Assembly (NCBI RefSeq): GCF_034424525.1 | Contig: NZ_CP139979.1 | Coordinates: forward strand, 1-64,000 | Length of the DNA stretch: 64,000 nt | Direction: 5' to 3' | DNA from: Sphingobium yanoikuyae | GTDB lineage: Bacteria > Pseudomonadota > Alphaproteobacteria > Sphingomonadales > Sphingomonadaceae | Shown: piece by piece, positions 8,807 through 17,437 of the stretch | Position numbering within the stretch: position 1 is the first letter of the stretch | Layout: each line of letters opens with the position of its first letter | Notes under the pieces: generated by a model | Told to the model about the DNA's origin: nothing | Databases searched by the model: none | Seen by the model: the letters and a program-made list of their open reading frames with translations, nothing else | Position numbers and translations under genes: made by a program

Positions 8807-9811
8807 ATGCGCGTCCTTTCCGGCATCCAGCCCACCGGCAATCTGCACCTTGGCAACTACCTTGGCGCGATCCGCAACTGGGTGAAGATGCAGGACGAGA
8901 TGGATGAAGGCAGCCAGTGCTTCTTCTTCCTTGCCGACATGCACTCGATCACCGTGCATGAAGGGCGCGAGCAGCGCATCCGCAACGTACGCGACATGGC
9001 CGCCGCCCTGGTCGCATCGGGCATCGATCCCGATCGCTCGGTCCTCTTCAACCAGGCGCGCGTGCCGGCCCATGCCGAACTCGCCTGGCTCCTGAACGGC
9101 ACCGCGCGCATCGGCTGGCTCAACCGCATGACCCAGTTCAAGGACAAGGCGGGCAAGGACCGCGAGGGCGCGTCGGTCGGCCTGTTCGTCTATCCGGTGC
9201 TGCAGGCGGCCGACATCCTGCTCTATCAGGCGACCCATGTTCCCGTGGGCGAGGACCAGAAGCAGCATCTGGAGCTGTCGCGCGACATCGCCACCAAGTT
9301 CAACACCGATTTCGGCGTCGATGTCTTCACCCTGCCGGCCCCGATCATCCCCAAGGAATCGGCGCGCATCATGTCGCTGCGCGACGGCACGGCGAAAATG
9401 TCCAAGTCCGACCCCTCGGACCTGAGCCGCATCAACCTGACCGACGAGGATGATGCGATCATGACCAAGGTGAAGAAGGCCAAGACCGATCCCGAGCCGC
9501 TGCCGGAAACGGCGGAAGGCCTGGCCGGTCGTCCGGAAGCGACCAACCTGATCGGCATCTACGCCACCCTGTCGAACAGCACGCCCGATGCGGTCTGCGC
9601 GCAGTTCGCCGGCAAGGGCTTCGGCGCGTTCAAGCCGGCGCTGGGTGAATTGCTGGTCGAAACGCTGCGGCCGATGCGCGAGCGCTTCGTGGAACTGCGC
9701 ACCGACGATGCCGCGCTCGATGCGATCCTCGACAAGGGTGCGGCCAAGGCGGCGGCGGCAGCCGAACCGACCCTGCGCGCGGCCTATGACGCCATGGGCC
9801 TGATGCGCTGA
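8807..9811 (+). CDS. trpS: Tryptophan-tRNA ligase
   Basis: Class I aminoacyl-tRNA synthetase that charges tRNA-Trp. The 334-residue length is typical of bacterial TrpS. The N-terminal GIQPTGNLHLGNYLGA carries the HIGH-type motif, and KMSKSD near residue 202 is the KMSKS loop. The C-terminal helical domain with LLVETLRPMRERF binds the anticodon. It lies 21 bp after murJ and is probably co-transcribed. An 11-bp stem-loop follows the gene at 9824-9862. Confidence 0.97.
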   Translation: MRVLSGIQPTGNLHLGNYLGAIRNWVKMQDEMDEGSQCFFFLADMHSITVHEGREQRIRNVRDMAAALVASGIDPDRSVLFNQARVPAHAELAWLLNGTARIGWLNRMTQFKDKAGKDREGASVGLFVYPVLQAADILLYQATHVPVGEDQKQHLELSRDIATKFNTDFGVDVFTLPAPIIPKESARIMSLRDGTAKMSKSDPSDLSRINLTDEDDAIMTKVKKAKTDPEPLPETAEGLAGRPEATNLIGIYATLSNSTPDAVCAQFAGKGFGAFKPALGELLVETLRPMRERFVELRTDDAALDAILDKGAAKAAAAAEPTLRAAYDAMGLMR

Positions 9812-9823
9812 GTGATGCCCTGA

Positions 9824-9862
9824 TGCCACAGGGGGCGGGGAAAGAGTCCATCCCCTGTGGCA
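9824..9862 (+). terminator. Stem-loop after trpS
   Basis: TGCCACAGGGG at 9824-9834 is perfectly complementary to CCCCTGTGGCA at 9852-9862, with a 17-base loop, 12 bp after the trpS stop. There is no T-tract, so it may act as an mRNA 3' end stabiliser or a weak terminator rather than a classical intrinsic terminator. Confidence 0.5.
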
Positions 9863-10021
9863 GGCATACGGAATGGGCGCCGCCGCTCCGTCCCTTCATT
9901 GACCGGACATGGCTTGCGTCCAATCGACGGGTTGGTGCGTTCAAACGATGTTCAGTTGCGTTTTGCTAGAGCAGGGCGCAAGAAGACTAACAGGCATCCG
10001 CCTGATTCAGGACGCGAAAAA

Positions 10022-10669
10022 ATGAAAGCTTTCAGCAAGATCGGCCTTTTCGCAGCGCCCGCGCTGGCGTTGGTGGCCCTGTCCGGCTGCGCCACGTCGT
10101 TCAAGGCGGACGTCGCCCGTTTCCAGCAGCTCCCCGCACCCGCAGGGCAGAGCTACACGATCGTTGCCGACGATCCCAAGCTCGCCGGTGGGCTCGAATT
10201 TTCCCATTATGCCCAGATGGTCGGGCAACGCCTGACCCAGACCGGCTATGTCGCCGCTGGCGATCCGGCCAAGGCCGACCTCATCGTGCGTGTCGCCTAT
10301 GATGTCGACAATGGCCGGGAGCGTGTGCGCTCGACCGGTGGCTTCGGACCGAGCCCCTATTTCGGTGGTGGCTGGGGCTATGGCCGCTGGGGTCGCCCCT
10401 GGGGCTATGGCTTCTATGATCCCTGGCTGTTCGGCGGTGCCGGCTTCAACGACGTGTCGAGCTACACCGTCTACACCAGCGATCTCAGCATGAAGATCGA
10501 CCGTGCGGCCGACAATCTGCGCCTGTTCGAGGGCAAGGCCAGCGCCCAGTCGCTGTCCAACAAGCTGACCTATCTGGTGCCCAATCTGATCGACGCGATG
10601 TTCACCAATTTTCCCGGCCAGAATGGCGAGGATGTGAAGATCACCCTGCCGCCCGAAAAGAAGGGCTGA
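10022..10669 (+). CDS. DUF4136 lipoprotein
   Basis: A 215-residue lipoprotein with signal peptide and lipobox LSGC (cysteine near residue 21), followed by the DUF4136 fold: VARFQQLP, YTIVADDPKLAGGLEF and a conserved C-terminal region. A glycine/tryptophan/tyrosine-rich stretch (YFGGGWGYGRWGRPWG) lies mid-protein and is typical of this family. The function is not established; the protein is expected to sit in the outer or inner membrane facing the periplasm. The ATG at 10022 is chosen because it gives the signal peptide directly and AGGA lies about 9 bases upstream. Confidence 0.85.
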   Translation: MKAFSKIGLFAAPALALVALSGCATSFKADVARFQQLPAPAGQSYTIVADDPKLAGGLEFSHYAQMVGQRLTQTGYVAAGDPAKADLIVRVAYDVDNGRERVRSTGGFGPSPYFGGGWGYGRWGRPWGYGFYDPWLFGGAGFNDVSSYTVYTSDLSMKIDRAADNLRLFEGKASAQSLSNKLTYLVPNLIDAMFTNFPGQNGEDVKITLPPEKKG

Positions 10670-10708
10670 GCAGTCAAGATACGGTCGGCTCCCAGCCAGG
10701 CCAAAATT

Positions 10709-10744
10709 GCCCGGCGGTCCCTGCGATCGCCGGGCTTTCTTTTT
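10709..10744 (+). terminator. Intrinsic terminator after the DUF4136 gene
   Basis: GCCCGGCG (10709-10716) pairs perfectly with CGCCGGGC (10728-10735), followed by the T-rich run TTTCTTTTT (10736-10744). This is a textbook rho-independent terminator on the plus strand, 40 bp after the lipoprotein gene. Confidence 0.88.
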
Positions 10745-10807
10745 GCCTGCAAGCTTTTAGGCTGATTGGCAGGGGAGTGATGCCGTCACGCGTCAGGGGG
10801 AATGCAC

Positions 10808-12082
10808 ATGTCGTTGACGGTCAGGATCATGATAGCGCTGGTCGCGGGGCTGGCGTGCGGCATTGCCCTGTCGGAATTGGGCGGCGCGCTGGATGCGCGC
10901 ATCGTCGATATCGCCCGACCGGTCGGCAAGGCCTGGCTCAACGGGCTCCAGATGCCGCTCATTCCGCTGATCTTTGCGCTGCTCGTCACCGGCGTTGCAT
11001 CCGCCGCCAGCACGGCGCGGACCAGCGGCACGGCGACCCGAACGCTGATCCTGTTTGCGCTGCTGCTCACTGCCTCGGCGGCTGTCGCGGCGCTGCTGGG
11101 GCCGTTGCTGCTGCAATTCTGGCCAGTGCCGGCTGGCGCTGTGGGGGCGCTCACCGGGGCGGGGCCGGCCAGCGAGGTGCCCGGCGTTCGCCCGTCCGCC
11201 GAATGGTTGCTGGGTTTCATCCCGGCCAACCCGATCCGCAGTGCGGCCGAGGGACAGGTGGTCGCCGTCGTCCTCTTCGCCCTCGTCTTCGGTTTTGCCG
11301 TGACGCGGGTGGCGGAGGAGCGGCGCGCCGCGCTGACGGGCTTCCTCGCCGCGCTGGTCGATACGCTGCTGATCGTCGTCGGCTGGGTGCTGTGGCTCGC
11401 CCCGATCGGGGTGTTCGCCCTGGCACTGGTCGCCGGTAGCCGCTCCGGCCTCGCCACCGCCGGGGCGCTGCTCCACTATATCGCTTTCATCGTCCTCATT
11501 TGCCTGGCCGTGACGGCGCTGGTCTATCCGCTGGTGAGCCTGCTGGGCCGGATTGGGCCGGGTCGCTTCGCCCGTGCGGCCTTGCCGGCGCAGCTCATCG
11601 CCTTTTCGACGCAAAGCTCGATCGCCTCGCTGCCGGCGATGATCGCGGCGAGCGACGGCCCGCTGGCGGTGCGAGAAAGCACGCGCTCGATCGTGCTGCC
11701 GCTCGCCATCTCGCTGTTCCGCATCACCAGTCCGCCCGCCAATCTGGGCGTCGCCCTCTATGTGGCGGCGATGAACGGAGTAGCGCTCGGCCCGGTGCAG
11801 ATCATGCTGGGCGTCGCGGTCGCCGCGATCGTCAGCCTGGCGGCGGTCGGCCTGCCCAGCCAGATCACCTTCTTCACCACCACCGGTCCCATTTGCCTCG
11901 CCATGGGCGTCCCGGTCGAGGCGCTACCGCTGCTGCTCGCCGTCGAAACCGTGCCGGACATTTTCCGCACCGTTGGTAATGTCACCGCCGACATGGGTGT
12001 GACCCGCATCATCGACCGAATTGGCACGATGCCTGTTGGCTTCAATTTACGTGAAGATACGGGGAAAGATGATGCCAATTGA
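10808..12082 (+). CDS. Dicarboxylate/amino acid:cation symporter (DAACS family)
   Basis: Inner-membrane secondary transporter for dicarboxylates or acidic amino acids coupled to protons or sodium. The 424-residue protein has about eight hydrophobic segments. The transport core is clear: FSTQSSIASLPAM (serine-rich re-entrant hairpin), SPPANLGVALYVAAMNG and a C-terminal ETVPDIFRTVGNVTADM that matches the substrate-binding helix. The ATG at 10808 sits 7 bases after GGGGG; an in-frame ATG at 10802 would be too close to the same element. It is a single-gene unit after the strong terminator at 10709-10744. The substrate cannot be told from sequence. Confidence 0.88.
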   Translation: MSLTVRIMIALVAGLACGIALSELGGALDARIVDIARPVGKAWLNGLQMPLIPLIFALLVTGVASAASTARTSGTATRTLILFALLLTASAAVAALLGPLLLQFWPVPAGAVGALTGAGPASEVPGVRPSAEWLLGFIPANPIRSAAEGQVVAVVLFALVFGFAVTRVAEERRAALTGFLAALVDTLLIVVGWVLWLAPIGVFALALVAGSRSGLATAGALLHYIAFIVLICLAVTALVYPLVSLLGRIGPGRFARAALPAQLIAFSTQSSIASLPAMIAASDGPLAVRESTRSIVLPLAISLFRITSPPANLGVALYVAAMNGVALGPVQIMLGVAVAAIVSLAAVGLPSQITFFTTTGPICLAMGVPVEALPLLLAVETVPDIFRTVGNVTADMGVTRIIDRIGTMPVGFNLREDTGKDDAN

Positions 12083-12294
12083 TTGCTGCGGCAATTTTTA
12101 TCATGATTTTTCATAATATTGTTCTTGCCTCCCGTCCGGGGCATCGCGATCAGGAGCTAAGGAGTAGGAGCGAGCCATCGGTCCGGCCTTCGTCAAGTAA
12201 GGCCAAGCTACAGGCCGCCACGTAGCAAGATTACCTTTCTTTAACTGGTGTCTCTTCGTGGATCGCTCCAAACGGTGCGCCACGGAGAAATTTG

Positions 12295-12456
12295 ATGAAT
12301 CAGAAAGTCTGCTGGCCCGATACTAGCTGGTCTTATGTTGATGAATTCGGGGTCTGGTGCCCGTCCTGTTCCACGCAGATCGCAAAGGTCGAGGAACTTA
12401 CCGCGGATTGGCGGGAGCCTGCGAAATGCGCATGCGGATATCCCGAAGAGGAATGA
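12295..12456 (+). CDS. Small cysteine-rich protein, putative zinc binder
   Basis: A 53-codon open frame that begins with ATG at 12295, preceded by GGAG at 12284-12287 with a 7-base spacer. The peptide has a CPSC pair near residues 22-25 and a CAC pair near 45-47, plus a cysteine at 6, in the arrangement of a small zinc ribbon or knuckle. It is rich in tryptophan and acidic residues and ends with EEE. I do not recognise the family. It is flanked by about 210 bp of non-coding sequence upstream and 110 bp downstream (before dapE on the other strand). Support is the ribosome site plus the paired cysteines; expression is unproven. Confidence 0.45.
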   Translation: MNQKVCWPDTSWSYVDEFGVWCPSCSTQIAKVEELTADWREPAKCACGYPEEE

Positions 12457-12566
12457 TCGCGGAGCAGAAGGCAACTGCTCCCCTGTTCAAGATGTGATCA
12501 TGCTCACCCGTCATGCCGGGCTTGGGCGCCCGCTCTGGACGAATTGCTTCCAGGCAGGCGGTTAAT

Positions 12567-13709
12567 CTAGCCCCGCAGCGCCCGTTCTGTGATCAGCGTG
12601 TAGATGCGGGTCAGGTCGTGCAGGTCGGCGACCGCGACGGCCTCGTCCAGCTTGTGCATCGTCGCATTGTTGAGGCCGAATTCGGCCACCGGGCAGAGGC
12701 GCGAGAGGAAGCGCGCATCGGACGTGCCGCCGGTGGTCGACAATTCGGTGTCGAGGCCCGTCACGTCGCGGATCGCATCGCTGATCAAGGTGGAGAGCGT
12801 GCCCGGCTGAGTCAGGAAAGGCTCGCCGCTGATCTTGGCGTCCACCGTGCCGCCCTCGCTCGCCGCGATCGCGCTGATCCGATCGATCAGCGACGCGCCG
12901 CTATGCTGGTCGTTGAAGCGGATCGAGATGCGCGCCGTCGCCGCGGCCGGGATGACATTATGGGCCGGGTTGCCGACTTCCAGGTCGGTGATCTCGATAT
13001 TGCTGGGCTGGAACCAGTCGGTGCCCTCGTCCAGCACTTCGGCATCCACTTTGGCCAGGATGCGGACCAGCGCCGGGATCGGATTGTCGGCCAGGTGGGG
13101 ATAGGCGACATGGCCCTGCGTGCCCGCCACCTTGATCCACATGTTGACCGAGCCGCGCCGGCCGATCTTCACCACGTCGCCCAGCCGGGCCGAGGAGGTG
13201 GGTTCGCCGACCAGGCACATGTCGGGGTGCAGGCCATGGGCGACCATCCGGTCCATCAGCGCGAGTGTGCCATAGGTGGCCGGGCCTTCCTCGTCACCGG
13301 TGATGATCAGGCTGATCGTGCCGGGCAGGGCATCGGGCAGTTCGTGCAGCGCCGCGACGAAGGCAGCGATCGCGCCCTTCATGTCGACCGCGCCGCGGCC
13401 GTAGAGCAGGTCGCCGCGCACCACCGGGGTGAAAGGATCGCTGGCCCAGCCATGGCCGGGCGGGACGACGTCGAGATGGCCGGCAAAGGCGAAATGCGGG
13501 CCGGCGCCGGTGGTGCGCCAGGCGAGCAGATTTTCGACCGGGCCGTCGGGCGCGACGCCGCTGACGAAACGGTCTACGGTGAAGCCCAGCGGGACCAGCA
13601 TCGCTTCCAGTTCGGCGAACACATCGCCGACGGCCGGGGTGACGGAGGGGCAGGCGAGCAGACGCTCGGCCAGGGCCAGGGCGTCATGATTGGTGCTGGT
13701 CTTGGTCAT
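12567..13709 (-). CDS. dapE: Succinyl-diaminopimelate desuccinylase
   Basis: DapE removes succinate from N-succinyl-LL-diaminopimelate in lysine and peptidoglycan precursor synthesis. The 380-residue M20 metallopeptidase shows the metal ligands in order: HLDVVPPG, YGRGAVDMKG, GDEEGPA and VGEPTS, with the dimerisation lid in the middle and a C-terminal TTGGTSDARF. Length is typical. It is transcribed alone on the minus strand and is divergent from the cupin gene across 53 bp. Confidence 0.95.
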   Translation of the reverse strand: MTKTSTNHDALALAERLLACPSVTPAVGDVFAELEAMLVPLGFTVDRFVSGVAPDGPVENLLAWRTTGAGPHFAFAGHLDVVPPGHGWASDPFTPVVRGDLLYGRGAVDMKGAIAAFVAALHELPDALPGTISLIITGDEEGPATYGTLALMDRMVAHGLHPDMCLVGEPTSSARLGDVVKIGRRGSVNMWIKVAGTQGHVAYPHLADNPIPALVRILAKVDAEVLDEGTDWFQPSNIEITDLEVGNPAHNVIPAAATARISIRFNDQHSGASLIDRISAIAASEGGTVDAKISGEPFLTQPGTLSTLISDAIRDVTGLDTELSTTGGTSDARFLSRLCPVAEFGLNNATMHKLDEAVAVADLHDLTRIYTLITERALRG

Positions 13710-13762
13710 GGGGCAGCGTTAGCGAAAGCCGTCTTTCTTGACCAGCGCAGAGGAGAGGGGCC

Positions 13763-14209
13763 ATGCCGAAGATCGATCTCGCCGCCATTTCACAAAGCAA
13801 TGCCACCGGCTATCCGGGCGATCATGCGCTGGCGGTGGCCGGTCGCTACTATCGCCGGCTGGCCCCGGCGACGGGTCTTGGCGATTTCGGCGTCAGCCAC
13901 GTCGTGCTGAAACCCGGCGCAGCCTCATCGCAACGCCACTGGCATGAGGGCGAGGACGAATTTGTCGTCCTGCTGTCGAGCGAGGCGGTGCTGGTCGAGG
14001 AGGGCGGGCGCACGCCGATGGCACCGGGCGACATGGCGGCCTTTCCCAAGGGTGTGGCGGATGGCCATCATCTGCTTAACGAAAGCGATGAGGACTGCGT
14101 GTTGCTTGCCTTTGGCCGTCCGTCTGTCAGTGATTGCCATTATCCCGATATCGATCTGCACCTGTCCGGTGGGGTCTATCGCCACAAGGATGGGAGCGTT
14201 TTTGCATGA
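13763..14209 (+). CDS. Cupin domain protein
   Basis: A 148-residue single-domain cupin with the metal-binding motif QRHWHEGEDEFVVLLSSEAVLVEEGG, then PMAPGDMAAFPKGVADGHHL, which is the second conserved motif. Such proteins range from sugar isomerases to regulators, so no substrate can be assigned. The ATG at 13763 follows a strong AGGAGAGG ribosome site. Its stop overlaps the start of the LD-carboxypeptidase gene, so the two are translationally coupled. Confidence 0.8.
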   Translation: MPKIDLAAISQSNATGYPGDHALAVAGRYYRRLAPATGLGDFGVSHVVLKPGAASSQRHWHEGEDEFVVLLSSEAVLVEEGGRTPMAPGDMAAFPKGVADGHHLLNESDEDCVLLAFGRPSVSDCHYPDIDLHLSGGVYRHKDGSVFA

Positions 14210-15243
14210 TGGATCGTCGTGGGTTGCTGGCCGGAATAAGTGGTGCTGTGGTCGCGGCGGGCGTGCCCTCGGTTTCGGCAGCGGCGCCCGCCGGGCTGAT
14301 CCGGCCGCCGCGCCTGCGCGAAGGGGATGTGGTCGGCCTGGTCGAGCCGGCGGGTTTCACCGATGACGCCTTCGATCTGGACCTGGTCAAGGAGACGATC
14401 CGGGCGATGGGGCTCAAGCCCAAGGCCGCGCCGCATCTGGTCGAGCGCTATGGCTATCTGGCGGGCAAGGATGCCGACCGCGCCGCCGACGTCAACGCCA
14501 TGTATGCCGATCCGGAGGTGAAGGCGGTGTTCGCGGTGCGCGGCGGCTGGGGCTGCGCGCGCATGCTACCCTATCTCGATTTCAAGACGATCCGCGCCAA
14601 TCCCAAGCTGTTGACCGGCTTTTCCGATATCACGGCGCTGCATCTCGCCTTTGCGGCCCGCGCCGGCTTCACCACCATCCATGGCCCCAATGCCGCCAGC
14701 GGCTGGGGCAAGCTCAGCTGGGACAGTTTTCGCGCGGTGGCGTTCGACGGGGCGACACCGACCTATGTCAATCCGGTGGGGACGGAGGATAGGCTGGTGC
14801 CGCGCAGCGGCCGCATCCGCACCTTTGGCAGCGGCAAGGCGAGCGGGCGGCTGCTGGGTGGCAATCTCACCGTGCTGACGGCGCTGATGGGCACGCCCTG
14901 GTTGCCCGATTTCACCGGCGCGATCCTGTTCGTGGAGGAAACCAACGAGGCGGAATATCGCATCGACCGGATGCTGACCCAATTGTCGCTGGCGGGCATA
15001 TTGCCAAAGCTCGCCGGATTCGTCTTCGGCCAATGCACCAGTTGCACGGCCACCGGCGTGTCCTATGGCGGCTTCACCCTGTCGGAAGTGCTGGAGCAGC
15101 ATCTGGCGCCGCTCGGCATCCCCGCTTTCCAGGGCGCGCTGTTCGGCCATATCGCCAACCAGTTCAGCCTGCCGGTCGGCGCCCGCGCCGAAATCGACGC
15201 GGACGCGGGTACGATCCGGTTGTTGGAGCCGGCTGTCAGTTAG
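14206..15243 (+). CDS. LD-carboxypeptidase (S66 family), Tat-exported
   Basis: S66 peptidases cut the L,D-bond to the terminal D-alanine of murein tetrapeptides during recycling. The product begins with a twin-arginine signal (DRRGLLAGISGAVVAA), so this copy is probably exported rather than cytoplasmic like E. coli LdcA. The S66 fold follows: AVRGGWGCARMLPYLDF has the nucleophile region (GWG replaces the usual GYG), TGFSDITALH, ETNEAEYRIDRML with the catalytic glutamate, and a C-terminal histidine in ALFGHIANQFSLPVG. The start ATG is at 14206 or 14209; the first overlaps the cupin stop. The gene ends within a long palindrome at 15241. Confidence 0.88.
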   Translation: MMDRRGLLAGISGAVVAAGVPSVSAAAPAGLIRPPRLREGDVVGLVEPAGFTDDAFDLDLVKETIRAMGLKPKAAPHLVERYGYLAGKDADRAADVNAMYADPEVKAVFAVRGGWGCARMLPYLDFKTIRANPKLLTGFSDITALHLAFAARAGFTTIHGPNAASGWGKLSWDSFRAVAFDGATPTYVNPVGTEDRLVPRSGRIRTFGSGKASGRLLGGNLTVLTALMGTPWLPDFTGAILFVEETNEAEYRIDRMLTQLSLAGILPKLAGFVFGQCTSCTATGVSYGGFTLSEVLEQHLAPLGIPAFQGALFGHIANQFSLPVGARAEIDADAGTIRLLEPAVS

Positions 15244-15304
15244 AGCCTGATCGTTTGAGCTGGAAGCGCTCCGCGCTTCCAGCGATGGCGTGAATCAGGC
15301 TCTA
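15241..15304. terminator. Nested palindrome joining two convergent stop codons
   Basis: TAGAGCCTGAT (15241-15251) and ATCAGGCTCTA (15294-15304) are perfect inverted repeats. Inside them GCTGGAAGCGC (15259-15269) and GCGCTTCCAGC (15273-15283) form a perfect 11-bp stem with a 3-base loop. The outer arms contain the TAG stop codons of the LD-carboxypeptidase (plus) and of the dipeptidase (minus). Placement suggests a bidirectional terminator, although neither side has a T-tract; the nested form also resembles a dispersed repeat unit. Confidence 0.7.
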
Positions 15305-16603
15305 TTCCTTTGTTGCGGGCTTGGCGCCGTCCAGCGAGGCGACGGTGCCATTGCCGATCGGCTCGCCTTTCATCCCCTCTGCAACCTTCTCGGCCGCCGC
15401 CATGACGCGCAGCACATTCTCGCCGGCCAGCTTGGCGATGTCGGCATCGCTCCAGCCGCGGCGCATCAGTTCGGCCAGCAGCGCGGGATAGGTGGCGACG
15501 CTGCCCAGCCCCTGGGGCAGCGATCCCACGCCGTCGAAATCGCTGCCGATGCCGACATGGTCGACGCCCGCAACCTTGGCGATATGGTCGATATGGTCGG
15601 CGACCATCGACAGGGTGACGACCGGTTCGGGATTGGCCTTTTCCCATTCCGCCAGCGCCTTCTTCGCGCCCTCGGGATCACCGATATAGAGGCCGCCAAA
15701 GGGCGGGGCGTTATAGCGGGCCATTTCCGCGCTGCGCGCCGCGCTCCAGACCCGGCGGGCCTCCGACACATATTGCGGCGCGAAATTGACCATGACCACG
15801 CCGCCATTGGCCGCGACCTGCTTCAGGATCGCGTCGGACACGTTGCGCGGCGTGTCGCACAGCGCGCGTGCGCTGGAATGGGAGAAGATGACCGGCGCCT
15901 TGCTGATCTTCAGTGCGTCCAGCATCACGCCTTCGCTGACATGGGCGAGGTCGACCAGCATGCCCAGGCGGTTGAGTTCATGCACCACCGCCTCGCCGAA
16001 CGGGGTGAGACCGTCATGCTGCGGATTGTCGGTGGCACTGTCGGCCCAGGCGATGGTCCGGCTGTGGGTCAGCGTCAGATAGCCGGCGCCAAGGTCGTGA
16101 TAGGCGCGCAGCACGGCCAGGCTGCCGTCGATCTGGCCGCCGCCCTCGACCCCGATCATCGACGCGATTCGACCGGCCTTGTGCGCGGCGCGAACCTCGG
16201 CAGCGGAGGTGGCGAGGGTGAAGTCCTGCGGGTAGCGGCGGGCGAGGCTGTGGACCAGTTCGATCTGCTCGACCGTGTCCTTCACCTGCTGCAGTTCGGG
16301 CAGGTCGGCCGACACCCAGACGGACCAGAATTGCCCGCCCATCTGCCCGGCCCGCAGGCGGGTGATGTCGGTATGATATTGGCTGGGATCGAGCTGCTCG
16401 AGCGGCATGGTCCAGCGGGCGTCGCCGGCCTTGCCGGCCATCGCTTCGGGCCAGTCATTATGGCCGTCGATCAGCGGGGTGGCCTTCAGCACCTTGGCGA
16501 TTCGCGCCGCATAGGGATCGGACGCGGGCGCGGCCGACGCAGTAAAGGGGAGGGCGACGGTGGCGAGGAGCAGCGGCAGGGCTGCGAGGCGGAGGGATGT
16601 CAT
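15302..16603 (-). CDS. Membrane dipeptidase (M19, renal dipeptidase family)
   Basis: M19 zinc dipeptidases hydrolyse dipeptides, including mixed L-D ones. The 433-residue product begins with a signal peptide (LRLAALPLLLATVALPFTASA), so it acts in the periplasm. Family motifs are present: PLIDGHNDWPEAM near the start (first metal ligands), IGVEGGGQIDGS with the bridging glutamate, ITLTHSR-like LTLTHSRTIAWADS, DLAHVSEGVMLDAL, PVIFSHSSARALCD and VGIGSDFDG. It starts 81 bp from the divergent aat gene. Confidence 0.93.
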   Translation of the reverse strand: MTSLRLAALPLLLATVALPFTASAAPASDPYAARIAKVLKATPLIDGHNDWPEAMAGKAGDARWTMPLEQLDPSQYHTDITRLRAGQMGGQFWSVWVSADLPELQQVKDTVEQIELVHSLARRYPQDFTLATSAAEVRAAHKAGRIASMIGVEGGGQIDGSLAVLRAYHDLGAGYLTLTHSRTIAWADSATDNPQHDGLTPFGEAVVHELNRLGMLVDLAHVSEGVMLDALKISKAPVIFSHSSARALCDTPRNVSDAILKQVAANGGVVMVNFAPQYVSEARRVWSAARSAEMARYNAPPFGGLYIGDPEGAKKALAEWEKANPEPVVTLSMVADHIDHIAKVAGVDHVGIGSDFDGVGSLPQGLGSVATYPALLAELMRRGWSDADIAKLAGENVLRVMAAAEKVAEGMKGEPIGNGTVASLDGAKPATKE

Positions 16604-16684
16604 GGCGCGGGAGACTAGGGGGGCGACGGATCAAGTCAATCGCGGCTGGCGGGCGGGTGCGACATTGGCTAGACCCTTGAAACG

Positions 16685-17437
16685 ATGACGATTGATCCGC
16701 TGTTGCTGCTGCAGGCCTATGCCATCGGTGTGTTTCCGATGTCCGATGACCGGCAGGCCGACGATGTCTATTGGGTCGAGCCCAAAAGGCGGGCGATCCT
16801 GCCGCTCCATGGCCTTCACCTGTCACGTTCGCTGTCAAAGACGATCCGGCAGGACAGGTTTCGCGTCACCGCCAACCGCGCCTTTGCCGGCATCGTCGCC
16901 CTATGTGCGCAAGCCGCGCCCGATCGTCCGTCGACCTGGATCAATGGCCCGATCGAGCGCGCCTATCGCCATCTCCACGAACTGGGCTTTGCCCATTCGA
17001 TCGAATGCTGGGACGGGGATGAACTGGTCGGCGGCCTCTATGGCGTGGCGCTGGGTGGTGCCTTTTTCGGCGAGTCCATGGTGTCGCGCCGCACCGATGC
17101 GTCAAAGGTGGCGCTGGCCTGGCTGGTGGCGCGGATGCGCTTTGGCGGCTTCGGCCTGCTCGACTGCCAGTTCATGACCGATCATCTGCGCAGCATGGGC
17201 GCGCAGGAAATCAGCCAGCGCGACTATCTTCAGTTGTTGGGCGTTGCCGTCGGCGACGTGCCGCTGGGAGCGGGCGACGCGGTGCTGTCGGCCGGTTCTG
17301 GCGCGGCGGCCGGACTGGCATTTGCGCCGCTGGCCGGCGATGCGGCGGCAGGCACCTTGCCCTTGTCGCCCAGCTTGACCGTGGCAGGGCCGCTTTCGGG
17401 CCATTCCATCGTGCATCTCTTGACCCAGACGTCATAG
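16685..17437 (+). CDS. aat: Leucyl/phenylalanyl-tRNA-protein transferase
   Basis: Aat adds leucine or phenylalanine from tRNA to proteins with N-terminal arginine or lysine, marking them for ClpAP degradation. Motifs include the N-terminal YAIGVFPMSDD, WVEPKRRAILPLHGLHLSRSL, WINGPIERAYRHLHELGFAHSIE (in overlapping pieces), GVALGGAFFGESMVS and DCQFMTDHLRSMGAQEIS. The last 70 residues are a low-complexity extension ending HLLTQTS. The final 208 bp overlap the 3' end of the DUF2155 gene on the other strand, an unusually long convergent overlap. Confidence 0.95.
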   Translation: MTIDPLLLLQAYAIGVFPMSDDRQADDVYWVEPKRRAILPLHGLHLSRSLSKTIRQDRFRVTANRAFAGIVALCAQAAPDRPSTWINGPIERAYRHLHELGFAHSIECWDGDELVGGLYGVALGGAFFGESMVSRRTDASKVALAWLVARMRFGGFGLLDCQFMTDHLRSMGAQEISQRDYLQLLGVAVGDVPLGAGDAVLSAGSGAAAGLAFAPLAGDAAAGTLPLSPSLTVAGPLSGHSIVHLLTQTS

